Positions 23,795 through 37,692 of a stretch of DNA of 64,000 bases are shown here, piece after piece (the stretch's first letter is position 1; each line of letters opens with the position of its first letter). The position numbers and the translations under genes are program-made. Where the stretch lies: contig NC_081410.1 in assembly GCF_030272615.1 (NCBI RefSeq), positions 567,071,152 to 567,135,151 on the forward strand, given 5' to 3'. Under the pieces are notes generated by a model. The model was not told the origin of the DNA. It searched no databases and was given only the letters and a program-made list of their open reading frames with translations. This DNA comes from Cryptomeria japonica. Its lineage: Eukaryota > Streptophyta > Pinopsida > Cupressales > Cupressaceae.

Positions 23795-25465
23795 AGTTCA
23801 CCCCTAATGGGCTACATCTTCAGGTCTGCTTCAAGTGCAAGACCCTTCTAATAAATAAAAGATGAAAAATACATAAATTTTACATCAATTACAACCTTCC
23901 ATCAAGGCATACATAAACAAATGATACAACCAACCACATAAGGGTCCAAGATATACATGAATGATCTGAGAAGAACAAAAGGATCCATTTGAAACATGGA
24001 ATGGAGTAAATACAAAAAAAAAAACTAGAGCACCTGCAAAGCTAATCCATCGCAAGAAGGCAAGAACAAAATACCCAATGGAAAGTGGCACTACCACACA
24101 ACCATGTCGCCCCAAAAGGAACCACCCCTTCGTGGTAGGAGATATAACTAAGGCCCTCAAGCAAGCCATAACAAGGCAGTTCATCAAGCACTCACCCAAG
24201 ACATAAGCATACAAGCATGACTCTCACAAGAGTGCTCTAAGTAAAGCCAACACATGACTATACACTAGTGAACATAAGGTAAAAGTGTCATCACATAGCT
24301 AGTATTGGTTACACTGGTAGGCCTCCATAGGCCCCAACCCCCATCCCGGGTTACCCTGGTAGACTCTCCTGAACCTTCGGCTGCCATCCATGTCTCCTAC
24401 GAACTCAACAAACCTCTCATGAGGACAAGGTAGTTGGTTTGCCATTCCAGGCCTTCCCATTGCATCCTGAGTCTGTACTAGCACTCAACCAAGAGAGGGG
24501 CACAATTTATCTTGATTAATGTTTGTAAAACCCAACCCCCCATTTTTTAATTAAGTTATCACTTATTACTCAACTTTCGATGGGTTACCCTGTTACCTCT
24601 TTGGGCATAGCCCCCACTCGATAGCCACTCTTCCTTATGACACTACACAACCTGCAATGAACCCCAAGGCAAAACACAAAAGTCAACTAACATTAGGAGT
24701 TCAAAAAAATAAAACTAAAGGATAATATGATTAAACAAACCTTCTACCATGGTCAAACCAATTGGAGGTGTGAAACGAACAACTGGTCTACCCAAAAAAC
24801 AAGACCAAAACCCAAATAAACCATATATGACCACAACCAAAACTTAACCAAATCAACTTGCACAATAAACTGATATTCAACAACATGCCATCATTGCACG
24901 AGAATGACTTTACCAAATCAACACCAAAAATTCACCAATCAATCTAAACACTCAAACAAATCTAGTTGCAATCTAAATCATCCATGTTAAGGAATCATAA
25001 AAATCACTCAAAATATACTTAAAATATAATGTCAACTAATTGCAGTTATTTCAATAACTAACTCTTTCATGATAATAAAATCCACATTAAGGAATAACAC
25101 ATCAAAAGGGTCCAAGTAAACATACACCCCAAATAACTTTTCTCAATACTTGATTTTAAACCACACACAACTTAAAGGAATAAAAACAACTCATAGCCTA
25201 ATTAAATCATCATTTATAAACAAATATATAATCATTTCAATTTAAGACAATTTGGCTATAACAAATACCATTTGAATTCGAATTTCAAATTAATGACAAT
25301 AACATTTAAAATACTTTTGAAAACTAAATTCAATATTTATATCAAAATAATATTTTCCAAATTAAAATCATTTCGACTAACAAAAATTGATGGTTATTCC
25401 TATACCCTTTGTTTTCACAAAATCATTTACTATTATATCCAATCATATTTAACATTCTCTTCATA
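23795..25465 (-). repeat. LTR-like dispersed repeat block (copy B)
   Basis: Counterpart of 2510-4174, with the same GGGTTACCCTG modules. Small indels and substitutions disrupt or alter the short frames present in copy A, which argues that those frames are not under selection. Confidence 0.5.
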
Positions 25466-25475
25466 TTTCTTATGT

Positions 25476-26026
25476 TGCAAGGGTTGTTTATAGTAACCCT
25501 TTTAGAGACTTTTATTTAGTGCCTTCATCAATATTCCTCCTCGTTTACCTATGAAACTCCAAATTGACTACATCAATGAATCTCCTAACTATAGAACCCA
25601 CAAAATTTGCACAACATGAGACAACATAAAGTGTTTCTAGCCTCCTTGTACAATGAGATACCTTTCCTCTGAAAGTCCACATTTCCTCTGAGTGTGCCTA
25701 CTACCTTATCTAGTGCCGCACATAAGACATTTTTCCTATGAAAGTCAACATTTGATCTTCAACTGTGTCTAATGCCTCGTCCAGTGCTATGGAAACAATT
25801 CCTCCTTTACTAGGTACAAATCACCATCAAGCATAAATACACCAAGTGCACCCACAAGAAAACATATCCCTCATTTCTCCTTGAAGAGACACATAATGTC
25901 AAGCCCCCTCTTTTCTTCAAGGACACAAATGGAAAATAATGTGCTTCTCCTCTTTTCTGTAGGGTCAAAAATAGAAAAGAATATGCTTCTCATGCATGAA
26001 TCGCCCCTAAGAAAGAAGCTAATTCC
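25476..26026 (-). mobile_element. Old inverted fragment of the small LTR element family (copy B)
   Basis: Counterpart of 4185-4735, in the same orientation and with the same landmarks. Confidence 0.62.
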
Positions 26027-29000
26027 AAATTATATGTCCCCTGCCTCCATTTCATCTAACCTCTAATATGACTTGTTTAAAAAAGGTATTCCTCATCTTT
26101 TTTTGTTCACCACCTTCAATGTAGTGGTTTCATCTTCAATCCTTCAAGTGAAGTACTCAAGTTGAATAACCATAAAAAAATGTTTTGTTTTAGAAAAGCA
26201 AGATTTAGGGTCTACGTCAAATAATGAAGTTGCAAAATATTTAATGTCTTCAGATGCACAGGTAAACAAACACATGCATCATAAAAGATGAAAGCCAGCC
26301 CATAAAAAATGAGGTCATGCTGAAAATAGAAAACCCCACACAAAGGGTCTCGCTTGCCAAACAAATTGTCGTGTTAGTAGATTAAAATGACTTTCAACAC
26401 AATCTTTATCAGCATAATTTATCATGCTAAGAAAATATGGAAATCCCTCCAAATCTATAGATGAAAAGACAAGACAAAGCAATATCATCATGGTAGAAAA
26501 GACAAAATGAGGCCTCTAAATGGTGCATCTTGCATAAATGAAATATTATGCTCTATAGATCACAATATATAGATATGCATGTTGTGTCCAACCAAGGCTG
26601 ATTTTCCACATCACAATGAGAAGGATTTGTACAATGGAACAAGGAAATTTTTCACCAAGGTTTCTGCATAGGAAAATATCTGGTTTTTGTATCATTGTGT
26701 TGCTACGTTATATGCAACATGAAAATGAGAAAAATGACACCATACAAGGTACAACACCTTTATTAGAGGAATTTGATAATAATGGATAGAACAAATGCCT
26801 TTCTGAGGCTCATTGCAACTAAGAAATACTACTCCATTTTCTAGATTAAAGAAACCATGGCTGAGTTCTTTTCTTCATAAGTTTTGAGCTTTCTAAAAGA
26901 TGCAAAAAACCCTTATTATTAATAAACCAAAAAATTTCATGTGGTCGGTAGGAAAAATAAATGGCACCAACTGGCAATCAACCAGGCACTTTCTTCTCTG
27001 ATGATAAATGATTGCATGCAAGATCTACAATTGTAACTGGAAAAAAATAAAGCATGGCTTATGTTTCTCACAAGATGTCATACACACATCTTCAATAGAG
27101 ACGACACAACTTCATGTAGAGATACTACATGCCTTTAGATTTTAATGTAACCATTGATTAAGAAAATAAACAAACTTTCTGCACACAGGTTGGACTCAAT
27201 GAAAATAATTCTTTCATGCAGATTTATATGTGAGATGGTTCAAGGAACACACACAATATAGGGTAAAAGCAAGTTGCATACGTAAAATTAACCAAACTTC
27301 CAATCTAACCAAATTCAATTCTGAAACTATGCTAGAATTATTAGGATTTACTAGATAGAATATTGATACTAGTTGGTGCATAAGATACTATCATGTATGT
27401 CTGATAAGTTAACCAAATAAAAATAGATACAAAAATGGAATATGTGGATAAAGGAAAATATACCATTGATATGTATATTTACAAAAGATTAACATATATA
27501 TATTTTTAATGAGATCAACTACCTCCTAGAATTGTGGTCGTGTAGTCTAAGAATAGACATGTAATTCATCTAAGTCTAGTGATGCACAAAATTACAGTTG
27601 TAAGAAAGAAATGAAACGTGCATGAGCAATCTTATCCCCTTTAAAGATTATCTAGAAGATGGAGTAATCTACACTAACAAACTAGACTTAGAATCTTTAC
27701 AAAAAGTATTTACCAAAAATAAAATCATTATAATGTTATGATTATCTTACTAACGAAAAAGGAAAAAGAAAAGAACGTCCACTCACAAGAGCTCCTTATA
27801 AGTATGCTCAATATAAATAACCTTTATGTAGCAATCAACTCTAGACAAACCATATAACGAGTACACAGGTATTTCATGGTAATAGGTACCCAATTTATGT
27901 TACTTATCAACTATATTACATTTGTATTCATGGGCTCATTACTAGTTGTGATCACACTATTATCTTTTAGATCTTCCTTTTAAAGATTCAGATATTTCCT
28001 TGAACTACAGTTGTAAAAGTATTCCTAAAGAAATACAAGAAATATTTAAAGATGTTGGTCACAAAAAATGATGAATCTTAATATTCATCTATCTCCATGT
28101 ATTCATCCATCTTTCTTATATTCAAGAATTTGTTAATTCTTTTAGCTTCAACAAATGATTTAGGACTTGAATCTTATGTAGAATGGATGATTTTGATTCA
28201 TTTTCGTACAACATGGAAATTTCTATACAAAGTCCATTCCTTTTCTTCTTTTCTACTTCATATAAAAAATGAGAGAAACTCTCAAATGAAAACAAATCTA
28301 AGTGCATTGAGATGCACATTTTATCTCACACATTCATCATTCACAACCAACACTTGATCTTGTGCCATTGAAAAATATTCAATTTCAAAGAACTTGAGAG
28401 CCTAAGGGAACTAGAGTAGAGAGTTATCCATTAAAATATATTAATACATTGAGATGTGTTTAAATAAATATTTTCATTTCAAACTCTTTTAGATTATAAC
28501 AATTAATAGGAGGAAAGGTTGTTGGAATCAAAATTTGAGTTGGATCACTCAAGATAATTTTGAGGCGATAGAATGACATGTAAATTAAAAAGAAACAAGG
28601 GTAAAAAAAATTAGCTATTCTTTTGTGAATCATATATCTTCCTTTGTAATGGCATGTACAAATTCCTCTTAAGAGATATCAAGCTAGAAAAACTCCCCAA
28701 TGCTACTCATTTAACCTAGAAAAGGGAAAGGATCTCCAACATCAATAGGTAATGTAGTCACTAGTGTGCTACAGATCTCCCTTCCACGTTTAGGATTCAT
28801 TACAAACATATTCACTAAAAATAACATTGGTCCATATAGAGTGGTATCTTATTAGGTATAAGTGACTCAAATTGGATCTCTTAAATGCATAGCAATAATC
28901 CTTTGATTTCTTCTTCATGTCTCTATTTCCAAAGATAACTCCATACTATATCTTCCTCTCATTTTCTTCCAAGGAATGCTTTAGCTTGTGTAATTTAGTA

Positions 29001-29202
29001 ATAAACAAACTGATTTCTCCAAAGAACCTCTCTTACAAAGACAAACTAATTTTTTTACTCCAAAATATCCATTAGCCCCTTATTCTCAGAAAAAAATGAC
29101 TAGATATATGTGACATTTCTTTATTTCATCTACGACTTAATTTAAATATTATATTTCAAAAAGTATCTTAAATTTAGTGTTGCTAATGTATATTTCCCCT
29201 TT
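26027..29202. other. No gene recognised
   Basis: Counterpart of 4736-7910. The 88-codon minus frame and several other short frames of copy A are shortened or altered here, supporting a non-coding reading. Confidence 0.6.
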
Positions 29203-31355
29203 GTCAGTATATTGCATTAGAATAAGTTGCATACAATACTTTGTTGGTTGCATACCATAGTTCTAGAGCTAGTTGATCAGTTTTAAAACTATTTGTATTG
29301 CCTATATAAAGGCTTGCATTGTAAATCCAATTGTATCTGAATTCAATCAATAGTATTAAGTTCTATTTTTGGTTTTTATCCTTATCTGCTCTCATTTGGA
29401 TCAAGGTACTACTTGTCCTTGTGCCAGAAAGTGAATGGAAGGCGATTAGTCTGTTCTAGCAAAGATGTGAAATTGGCATTGTAAATATTAGAGGCAAATA
29501 GAAATATTTTGAATTCAAAGAGAATGAGTAGAGTTTGACAATAATGAGTTTTGTTGCACAATAATTCCATTAATGTGAACCACCTTTCCAAGGTAAGATG
29601 AAATCACTAATGTTTGTTTGATTCGCTGCATATGGAGGCCATAATATTCAAAAAGAAATCAGCAAAAGGAAATGCAAACTTTGGATGTCAAAGACAAAAC
29701 ATGTAAATTTTGGAGAGCGATAAGTAGATTATATACTTGATGAAGCTAATTCCAATGAATTACATTACCATTGAAATTTGAAGGGATACAAGCTGGTGGG
29801 GCCTTCATGTACAGACTTGAAGAAGGGCTCTCTTCCAATATTTTGCATTAAGTATCACAAGGCTAAATTTTGATGAGGAATGGTAGAAAACAGCCATGAG
29901 TTTTCGCAATCTGATTGTATAGTCATTTGAGGCCAAGAACTATTCCAGAGAGGTGAGATTGCCTCATTGAAGTTGCTAGTTACATTGTTAACAGCTGCCA
30001 TCTTTGGATACAAATTTCTTTAGAAAAACTCATTGTAATGGATGGAAAAAAAGAATAGTAAGTTTATTTATTTTGTTATGTGTTGGAGAGATATAAGTAG
30101 ATTTTGTTGATTGAAGAAAGTTATAATCATTGGTCTAAACATTATCAATTGATGTAGAGCTGATAAGAGTATGATACCAAAATTTGAGATATTAATTATG
30201 GTATGTGTTTTTGAAACGATTATAATTTGAGTAATAAGGATTTGGAAGAAAGTTTTTATTGACTTTGCATGATATGCTATTGGTTAAACTATTAAATGGA
30301 GACATAAGGAGTTGTGTTTTTATTTTTGGAGGTATATGGGTCCATCATTACTTGAAATCAATATTCTCCTTTTTTAGCTACGGTTATGCATATCTCAAAC
30401 ATTACTTATACTTTCAAATATATCCTTGTTACTCATGGCACAACCTTCAAAGTCTCATTTGAAACATCAAATGGATAAAGTGTAAAAATATGATTGAAGT
30501 TTGGAGGCAATAGATGTAGGGGGTCTTTTATCATCCCAAGATATCTTCTATCTTAGGGACTATTCATTGCATGAGAAGCACCCTATTTGTCTCCCTAAAG
30601 AAAAGTGGGGACTTGGCATTATATGTCCTTTCAAGGAGCAAGCAGATGATATTTCTTGTGAGTGCACTTGGTGTATTTACATTTGTTTGGTGATCATACA
30701 ATACTTAAGCAGGCATCAAACACACTCAGAGGTGATGTGGACCTTCGAAGAAAAGGTGTCTCGAGCACACACATTTTGTTGGTGATTTTTACAACAGAGG
30801 GGGGATTATTTGCATAGCACTTAAGGAGGCATTATATGCACTCAAAGGAGATGTGGACTTTCAAAGGATGGTTTCTCATGTGCAACACTATAGGAGGTAT
30901 TACACACACTCAAATGAGATATGGAATTTCAAAGGAAATTTATCTCATTATGTATGGAGGTTGGGAAATTTTTTTATGTTATCTCATGTTGTTTTAATGG
31001 TTGAAAGTTTTATAGTCAAGAGATCGACTAATGCAATCAGTTTGATGTTTCCTAGTTGAGCAAGGAAGATTGGTTAAGGCGCTTCATCAAAGTCTCTAGA
31101 AGGGTTGTGTTAAACCTGGCAATGTTCCACTCTTGTTCAAACTAATGTAATAAGGGGGGAATATTGGTGTATTGCATTAGAATAAGTTGCATACAACAAT
31201 TTTTTTGTTGCATATGATAATTCTGGAGTTAGTTGACCAATTTTAAAACTATTTGTATTGCCTGTATAAAACCTTACATTGCAAATTTGATTTTATTTGA
31301 ATTCTTGATCAGTAGTATTAAGTTCTAATTTTGGATTTTATCCTTTGTGCTCTCA
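29203..31355 (+). mobile_element. Small non-autonomous LTR retrotransposon, copy B
   Basis: LTRs lie at about 29203-29394 and 31165-31355, the polypurine tract at 31152. It occupies the same site as the copy-A element, so it was duplicated with the segment rather than inserted again. The interior is again without element proteins. Confidence 0.76.
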
Positions 31356-32776
31356 CTCCTAACATTTATTGATTGTAAATTTATCCTTACAATTCTATTG
31401 AAAACTCTTGATACAAAATTGATACATGTGACAAATATATAGGTTTTTTGTTTGTGAAAAATGGCAGGGACATTGATACTAGGTATATAGTTGATGTATG
31501 TGAAGATAGAGTAAAGGAAATTACATATAGAATCCAATCATTACTATGATGCACAAAATTTTTAAATCTTACAAATCAATGGTGAGAAAACCCCATAAAA
31601 TTTGTAGGATTGTACCTTCAAGTTCATAGGCTATAATAAAATACTCAAACAGAGTAAATAACCATGAATCCTCACCAAAAATTATTTAATAGATTCGAGA
31701 TTCATGATCAAGTATAATTTCTAGGTAAGATTGAAAGGATTAAAAATGAAAATGGTTGATATTACACAAACCTTAACTATAATATAGGATGAGTCTCACT
31801 AAACATGGTCAAAATTGAAAATTGAGAGGTCTAAAGGTCTTGGCAATAGCCAATGCACTACACATGACCCAAAACATTGGAAAGACATGTAGGTGTGTGA
31901 CATTGTCTGTAAGTCAACTTGTAGGATTATAGAATGGCTTCTTTAAAACAAAATGATGAGCTCTCACTTGTCCCTTGATAGAGGTAAATGGAAAGATAAA
32001 TAGAAGATAGAAATAAAACATTACCTATGAATATCATAATCCAAGACAATAAAATTATTTCATGGAGCTAGGTTTTATAGAAATGATCTATTTCGATGAA
32101 TCCTAACTAGTGGAATGCAAATGGAAAGAAGGAACAAAGGAAAGTAGACCAAAAGGAAGTAGATGATAAAAAAAAGAGAAAGTATTTCAATCACTAGAGT
32201 GAATAGACTCAACAATAACACAATAGGTTAAAAATAAATCACTCATTTTTATTAACTATAAAGAGATTCAAGGGAAAAAGAGATACAATTTTCCTAAGGG
32301 TTTAAACTAAAAGGAATGGTAAGGTTTCCCCCAAAAATATCCACTAATCCCCGTTAGCTCATTGTACATTATCAAATAGATAACCCTCATAATGATTGGC
32401 CCTTCTCCGCTAAAATAAATGCATATATAACATTTGGATCAACCCTTGAATGGTAAAATGGTGGGTCAATAATATTTTTATAATATCAAAGGGTTCTTTT
32501 ATTTTTATTTTCCATCATTATAATTCAGAAATAAATAAGAGTCCTCACCATCTTTAATTTGATATTGAAGTGACAAAGCTTGTTCTATTGTTGTAGAGAA
32601 AACAAACAAAGATATATGACGATTTTAACATCGTTTCTTTAAATTAATTATTTACTAAATTTAAAAAATAAATATAACAATAACAAAGATTTGATCATTA
32701 TTTAACATTTAATAATCTATTTATCCAAACTTTTTAAAATATCTTGTAAAAATGCCTTGCACTCAACACATTTTCT
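31356..32776. other. No gene recognised; ends at rearrangement breakpoint
   Basis: Counterpart of 10057-11474. Collinearity with copy A stops at about 32776, shortly after the shared CTCAACACATTTTCT, about 270 bases before the PME stop codon would have been reached. Confidence 0.7.
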
Positions 32777-33118
32777 AAGAAAGTGAGAAATTATTAGGTA
32801 TAAGTGAATCAAATTGGATCTCTTAAATTATTAGGTAATGTAGTCACTAGTGTGCTAGAGATCTCCCTTCCACATTTAGGATTCTTTACAAACATATTCA
32901 CTAAAAAAAACATTGGTCCATATAGAGTGGCTTCTTATTAGGTATAAGTGACTCAAATTGGATCTCTTAAATGCATAGCAATATTCCTTTGATTTCTTCT
33001 TCATGTCTCTATTTCCAAAGATAACTCAATACTATATCTTCCTCTCTTTTTCTTCCAAGGAATGCTTTAGCTTATGTAATCTAGTAATAAACAAACTGAT
33101 TTAGCCCCTTATTCTCAT
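32777..33118 (+). repeat. Rearranged re-copied pieces of the segment
   Basis: 32793-32827 matches 7559-7592. Then 32831-33105 matches about 7457-7725, which places the two pieces out of order relative to copy A. Both are also present at their normal place in copy B (about 28745-29050). A mosaic of short pieces copied from nearby suggests template switching during repair. Confidence 0.75.
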
Positions 33119-33140
33119 TATTCTTATTGTTAATCATCTA

Positions 33141-34430
33141 CCATCTTTGGATACAAATTTGTTTAGCAAAACTCATTGTTATGCATGGAAAAAAAGCATA
33201 GTAAGTTTATCTATTTTGTTATGCATTGGAGAGATATAAGTAGATTTTGTTGATTGAAGAAAGTTAGCATCATTGGTGTAAACATTATCAATTGATGTAG
33301 AGCTGATAAGAGTATGATACCAAAATTTGAGATATTAATTATGGTATGAGTTTTTGAAACGATTATAATTCGAGTAATAAGGATTTGGAAGAAATTTTTG
33401 ATTGACTTTCCATGATATGCTATAATTTAAAGTATTAAATGGAGACATAAGGAGTTGTGTTTTTATTTTTGGAGGTATATGGGTCCGTCATTAGTTGAAA
33501 TCAATATTCTCCTTTTTTAGCTACAGCTATGCATATCTCAAACATTGCTTATACTTTCAAAGACATCCTTGTTACTCATGGCACAACCTTCAAAGTCTCA
33601 TTTGAAACATCAAATGGATAAAGTGTAAAAATATGATTGATGGTTGGAGGCAATAGAGGTAGGAGGTCTTTTATCATCTCAAGCTATCTTCTATCTTACG
33701 GACTATTCATTGCATGAGAAGCACCCTTTTTGTCTCCCTGAAGAAAAGTGGGCACTTGGCATTATATGTCCCTTCAAGGAGCAAGCAGTCGATATTTCTT
33801 TTGAGTGCACTTGGTGTATTCATATTTGGTTGGTGATCATACAATACTTGAGGAGGCATCAAACACACTTAGAGGTGATGTGGACTTTCAAAGTTGTTGG
33901 TGATTTGTACAACAGAGGTGGGATTGTTTGTATAGCACTTGAGGAGGAATTATATGCACTCAAAGGAGATGTGGACTTTCAAAGGATGGTTTCTCATGTG
34001 CAACATTATAGGAGGTATTACACACACTCAAATGAGATATGGAATTTCAGAGGAAATGTGTCTCATTATGCATGGAGGTTGGGAACAATTTTATGTTATC
34101 TCATGTTGTGTGAATGGTTGGAAGTTTTATAGTCAAGAGATCAACTAATACAATCAATTTAATGTTTCCTAAGTGAGCATGGAAGATTGGTTAAAGTGCT
34201 TCATCAAAGTCTCTAGAAGGATTGTGCTAAACCTTGCAATGTTCCACTCTTGTTCAAACTAATTTGATAAGGGGGGAATATTGGTGTATTGCATTAGAAT
34301 AAGTTGCATACAACATTTTGTTTGTTGCATATGACAATACAGGAGTTAGTTGACCAATTTTAAAACTATTTTTATTGCCTTTATAAAACCTTACATTACA
34401 AATTTGATTTTATTTGAAATCTTGATCAAT
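33141..34430 (+). mobile_element. Truncated third copy of the small LTR element
   Basis: Matches about 8707-10010: the 3' two-thirds of the interior, the polypurine tract (34268) and most of the 3' LTR from 34282. The LTR is cut at 34430 where copia sequence begins. One interior frame is open for 162 codons here (33644-34132) because of an internal deletion that joins two frames. It has no recognisable domain. Confidence 0.8.
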
Positions 34431-36158
34431 TCTGCATAATTGAAGTATACTCCCCAACCATAGCATCTTGCCACACTTGATGTTGTGCAGCCTCCTGATA
34501 GCTAGAAGGTTCACTATCTACCAACTGACTAACTAATGCAACATAGTCATTAAACTTGGTTGGTTGTCTCTGTTGTCTACTCCTCCTCCTAGGAGTACCC
34601 ACTAACTCCTAAGTATTCTTTTGTGTTTATTGAACCTCATGGTTCGTACTCAGAACTATAGAGGATGAAATGTCAACCTCCATGTCTTCTTGATGCATCT
34701 CTTTGTGCACCTGTTGCTCCATACTCTATGAACTCTCACGACCTGAGCCTATACTGGTACTAGTGAATCTACTCAAGCTTTGCTGCCCTTGACTCAGTTG
34801 AGTTATCCTTGGAACTTCTATCAGCTGCTCACTCTAATGTTCTGCTGGCAAATCTCTGGATGTCCTAAATGCCTTGTCCTCCATGAACTTGACATCATGT
34901 TGAACAATAATCCACCTAGTCCCTAGAATGAATATCTGATATGCCTTTGAGGTTTCACTGTATCCCACAAAGTACTCTCTTTCTATAGTCCAATCTAACT
35001 TGGTACGTGTATCCTTTGGAATGTGACAATATGCCAAAATCCCAAAGATCCTAAAGTGACTAACATCTGGCTTCTTCCTAGTGAATGCTTCCTCTAGTGT
35101 CATCTTTCCTAGCACCTTATGTGGAACCCTATTCTATATGTATACTGTTGTACTACATGCCTTTCCCACAGATAACAAGGCATATCCTAGTCATGCAACA
35201 TAGCCCTTGTTGCCTTTGATATAGACTGATTCTTCCTCTCAGCAACTCCATTCTATTGCGGATTGTAAGGAATAGTCCACTCTCTCTTAATTCCTTCTCT
35301 GGTATAGAACTCTTGGAACTCATTGCCTTTATACTCACCTCCATTATCTGACCGAAGAACCTTTATCTTCTTTCCTGTTGAATTCTCCACAAGAGCTTTG
35401 AACTCTTGGAAGTGGCTAAAAACTTCATCCTTGGTCTTCAAGAAGTATATCCAGGTTTTCCTGGAGAAATCATCAATAAAAGTAACAAAGTACTTGTATC
35501 CTCTGAGAGACTTCGTTGACATTGGCCCACATATATCTGAATGTACTAAATCAAGAATACCCTTGGATCTAGTGTCACTCCTTGGAAAAGTTGCTTTCAC
35601 AAACTTCCCCAGCACACATCCCTTACATACATCATCATGCTCTATGCTCACCTCTGGAACACCTGTCACTGTCTCAAAAAGCAAATTAAGTGCTCCATAA
35701 TGTATATGACCCATTCTCCTATGCCATAGCTCTCCTTGATCTATAAGACTGTTACTACTCATGAGTGCCTTAGAATTATCAAACTACAGCCTATAAAGCC
35801 GACCGCTCCTAACTCCAATAGCTATGGGTGATTTCCAATCCTTATGCTTAATCAATACATGTGCCCCTCCAAAGAGTACATTGTACCCTTTATCCTGAAG
35901 TAAGCCTGGAACATACGATACATCACGAAGAAGAATCATCTTACCATTCTCCCTATGAAACTGAACAGTCCCTTTCCCAACTGAGTTGAGTTTGGACATG
36001 TTTCCCATAGAGATCTGGATTCTGGTGCTCTCCTCCTTATAACTGGAGAAGTCTTCTCTAACTCCTATCATATGAAATGATGCCCCACTCTCTATGTACC
36101 AAACACTCTGTGAGGTTGAGCTAACCATACATGTTATGAGTGCAAACTCATCTTCCAT
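34431..36158 (-). pseudogene. copia protease-integrase (broken, RT missing)
   Basis: The protease site reads WYIESGASFHM, with Glu where the catalytic Asp of DSGAS belongs, so it is probably dead. The integrase has its zinc-binding His/Cys set (LWHRRMGHIH and CKGC) and the catalytic triad: Asp in HSDICGP, Asp in RSDNGGE, and Glu in GVAERKN. A TAG interrupts PYNPQ*NGV. A frameshift near 35120 leads into the HFRIFG..CHIP block of the integrase C-terminal region. The frame decays into stops before RT begins. Confidence 0.85.
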
Positions 36159-36994
36159 TCTATTCGAGAATTCCTCTGCACTTGCTGAAGCTGCAACTGC
36201 TTCTTGCCTTTCTTTTCATTCTTCTTCCTTTCTAGGTAATCACTGACATAATGGCCGAACTCGTGATAGGCGTAGCACTTGATCTTCAACAAGTCTTTCT
36301 TCTTCTTCTCACCTTGTGGATTTGATCCTTTGTTGGACCCCTTCTTTTCTTTTCCTTTACTCACTAGGGCAACATTCTCCTGTTCTGCCTCACTTTTCTG
36401 ACTCTTATTGTTGGCTCCATTGACAAGGCTTAGTCTAAACTCCTCCTGAGTGAAGTCACTCCAAAGTCGATCCCAACTTGGTAATGTGTCTCGTCCATTA
36501 ACAACTTGAACAAAGACATCCCACTACTTAGAAAACCCATTTAGGGCTATCCGTACCAGCTCATCATCACTTGGTTTATCTCCAACAACCGCTAACTCAT
36601 CCTTGACAAGTCTGAGTCTGGTGAGGTAACTCGTCATGTCTTCTCCCTTATTCATTCGGGTATTCCTCAGCTTTTCTCTGAGAATCGGCTTCTGATTAGT
36701 GGTAGCATTCTGGTACAAATTCAGAATGGTATCCCACATCTTCTTTGCAATATCTAACTCTGCAATATGTGGAACTATATGGTCCTTGACACCATCAAGG
36801 ATTAGCCTCCTCGCCTTGGAATCATCCTTCTTGTATGCTGCAAGCTTTGTTGCATCTATAGGTATAGTCACAACAGTGGTAACATATTCCTTGATACCAT
36901 TCTCTTCTAGCAATAATTTTTTTTTGGCTTTCCAGACACCAAAATTAGAGGCTCCATCCAATCTGTTCTGATCTCTTAAACCAACTGAGGCCAT
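36134..36994 (-). pseudogene. copia gag (broken)
   Basis: Capsid-forming protein of the element. It starts MASVGLRDQNRLDGASNF with the NFGVWKAK entry typical of copia gag (UBN2-type). One in-frame TAG at about 36521 stands where GFSKQWD would be expected, and the frame then stays open through a lysine-rich tail. The zinc knuckle is reduced to CYAYHEFGH, having lost its second and last cysteine. A frameshift near 36150 separates it from the protease. Confidence 0.85.
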
Positions 36995-37094
36995 CTCAAA
37001 GGTTAAAGCACATAAAAAATCTAAAGAGGCTAAACTAGGTTTTATAAACCCTCAATTTCCTTTGCCTAGGGTAAATCTCTTCTACCCTTAACTT

Positions 37095-37107
37095 GGCTCT
37101 GATACCA
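37095..37107 (-). promoter_or_regulatory. Primer-binding site, tRNA-iMet type
   Basis: The minus strand reads TGGTATCAGAGCC directly after the LTR, the standard plant copia primer site and a perfect match to the consensus as I know it. Confidence 0.9.
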
Positions 37108-37692
37108 TGTGAAAAATCTATTACAATTACTAATTATTATCCTCGTATCTTTAATAGATTATTTGAGCAACAAATATTGGAAAATAACACAATTTCAATT
37201 TCACAAACTCATATAAATACGCAACACAATGAACACAATATTTTCGAACAATTGTCCCTGGAAAAACCCTAAAGGGAAAACCAGTACTGCAGATGAGGAA
37301 TATATATTAACTACAGCAAATGAAGAGATACAAATATTGCTTGCCTGTTACTGGCAAAGCTTCAATAGCCTCCCAATTTCTCCTACTGAAATTCCACCCC
37401 GCTACTCTCCCAATGCTATCACTGCGCCCTTGCTAACACTGCAAGTTTCTCCACACAATTCATTGTTTTCCAAATGCCCCCTAACCCACTTATATACTAC
37501 TCTTGTTGAAAAACCAACGGCTGAAATTAAAAATAACTAAACAACCCTAACCAAATTGGTTGCTAGAAGTTTCTAAAAAGAGTCAAACAATTAATAAAAA
37601 TTATTTGAACTCTAACTACATTTGTTAGCAAACAATTATTTACTAATTATTTAGTAAATAGACAAACAACTGTCCAAACTAACAAACTAACA
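37108..37692 (-). repeat. 5' LTR of truncated copia
   Basis: Plus strand starts TGTGAAAAATC and ends AACTAACA, giving the usual TG...CA ends in either reading. It is bounded inside by the primer site. Frames within it, such as 37229-37540, are incidental. Confidence 0.8.

Larger units (their letters stand above)
34431..37692 (-). mobile_element. Truncated Ty1/copia retrotransposon
   Basis: On the minus strand the order is one 585-base LTR (37692-37108), a primer site, gag, protease and integrase, then the very first residues of RT (EYTSIMQN-like) at 34440, where the element is cut. RT, RNase H and the second LTR are absent. It sits where copy A has the PME gene, joined on the left to a broken small-element LTR and on the right to the equivalent of 14099. 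No target-site duplication can be expected because the left end is a breakpoint. Several stops and two frameshifts make it inactive. Confidence 0.9.

Noticed and set aside
33644-34132. 162-codon open frame in the truncated small element
   Set aside because: Created by a deletion that joins two frames which are separate in the complete copies; not conserved.
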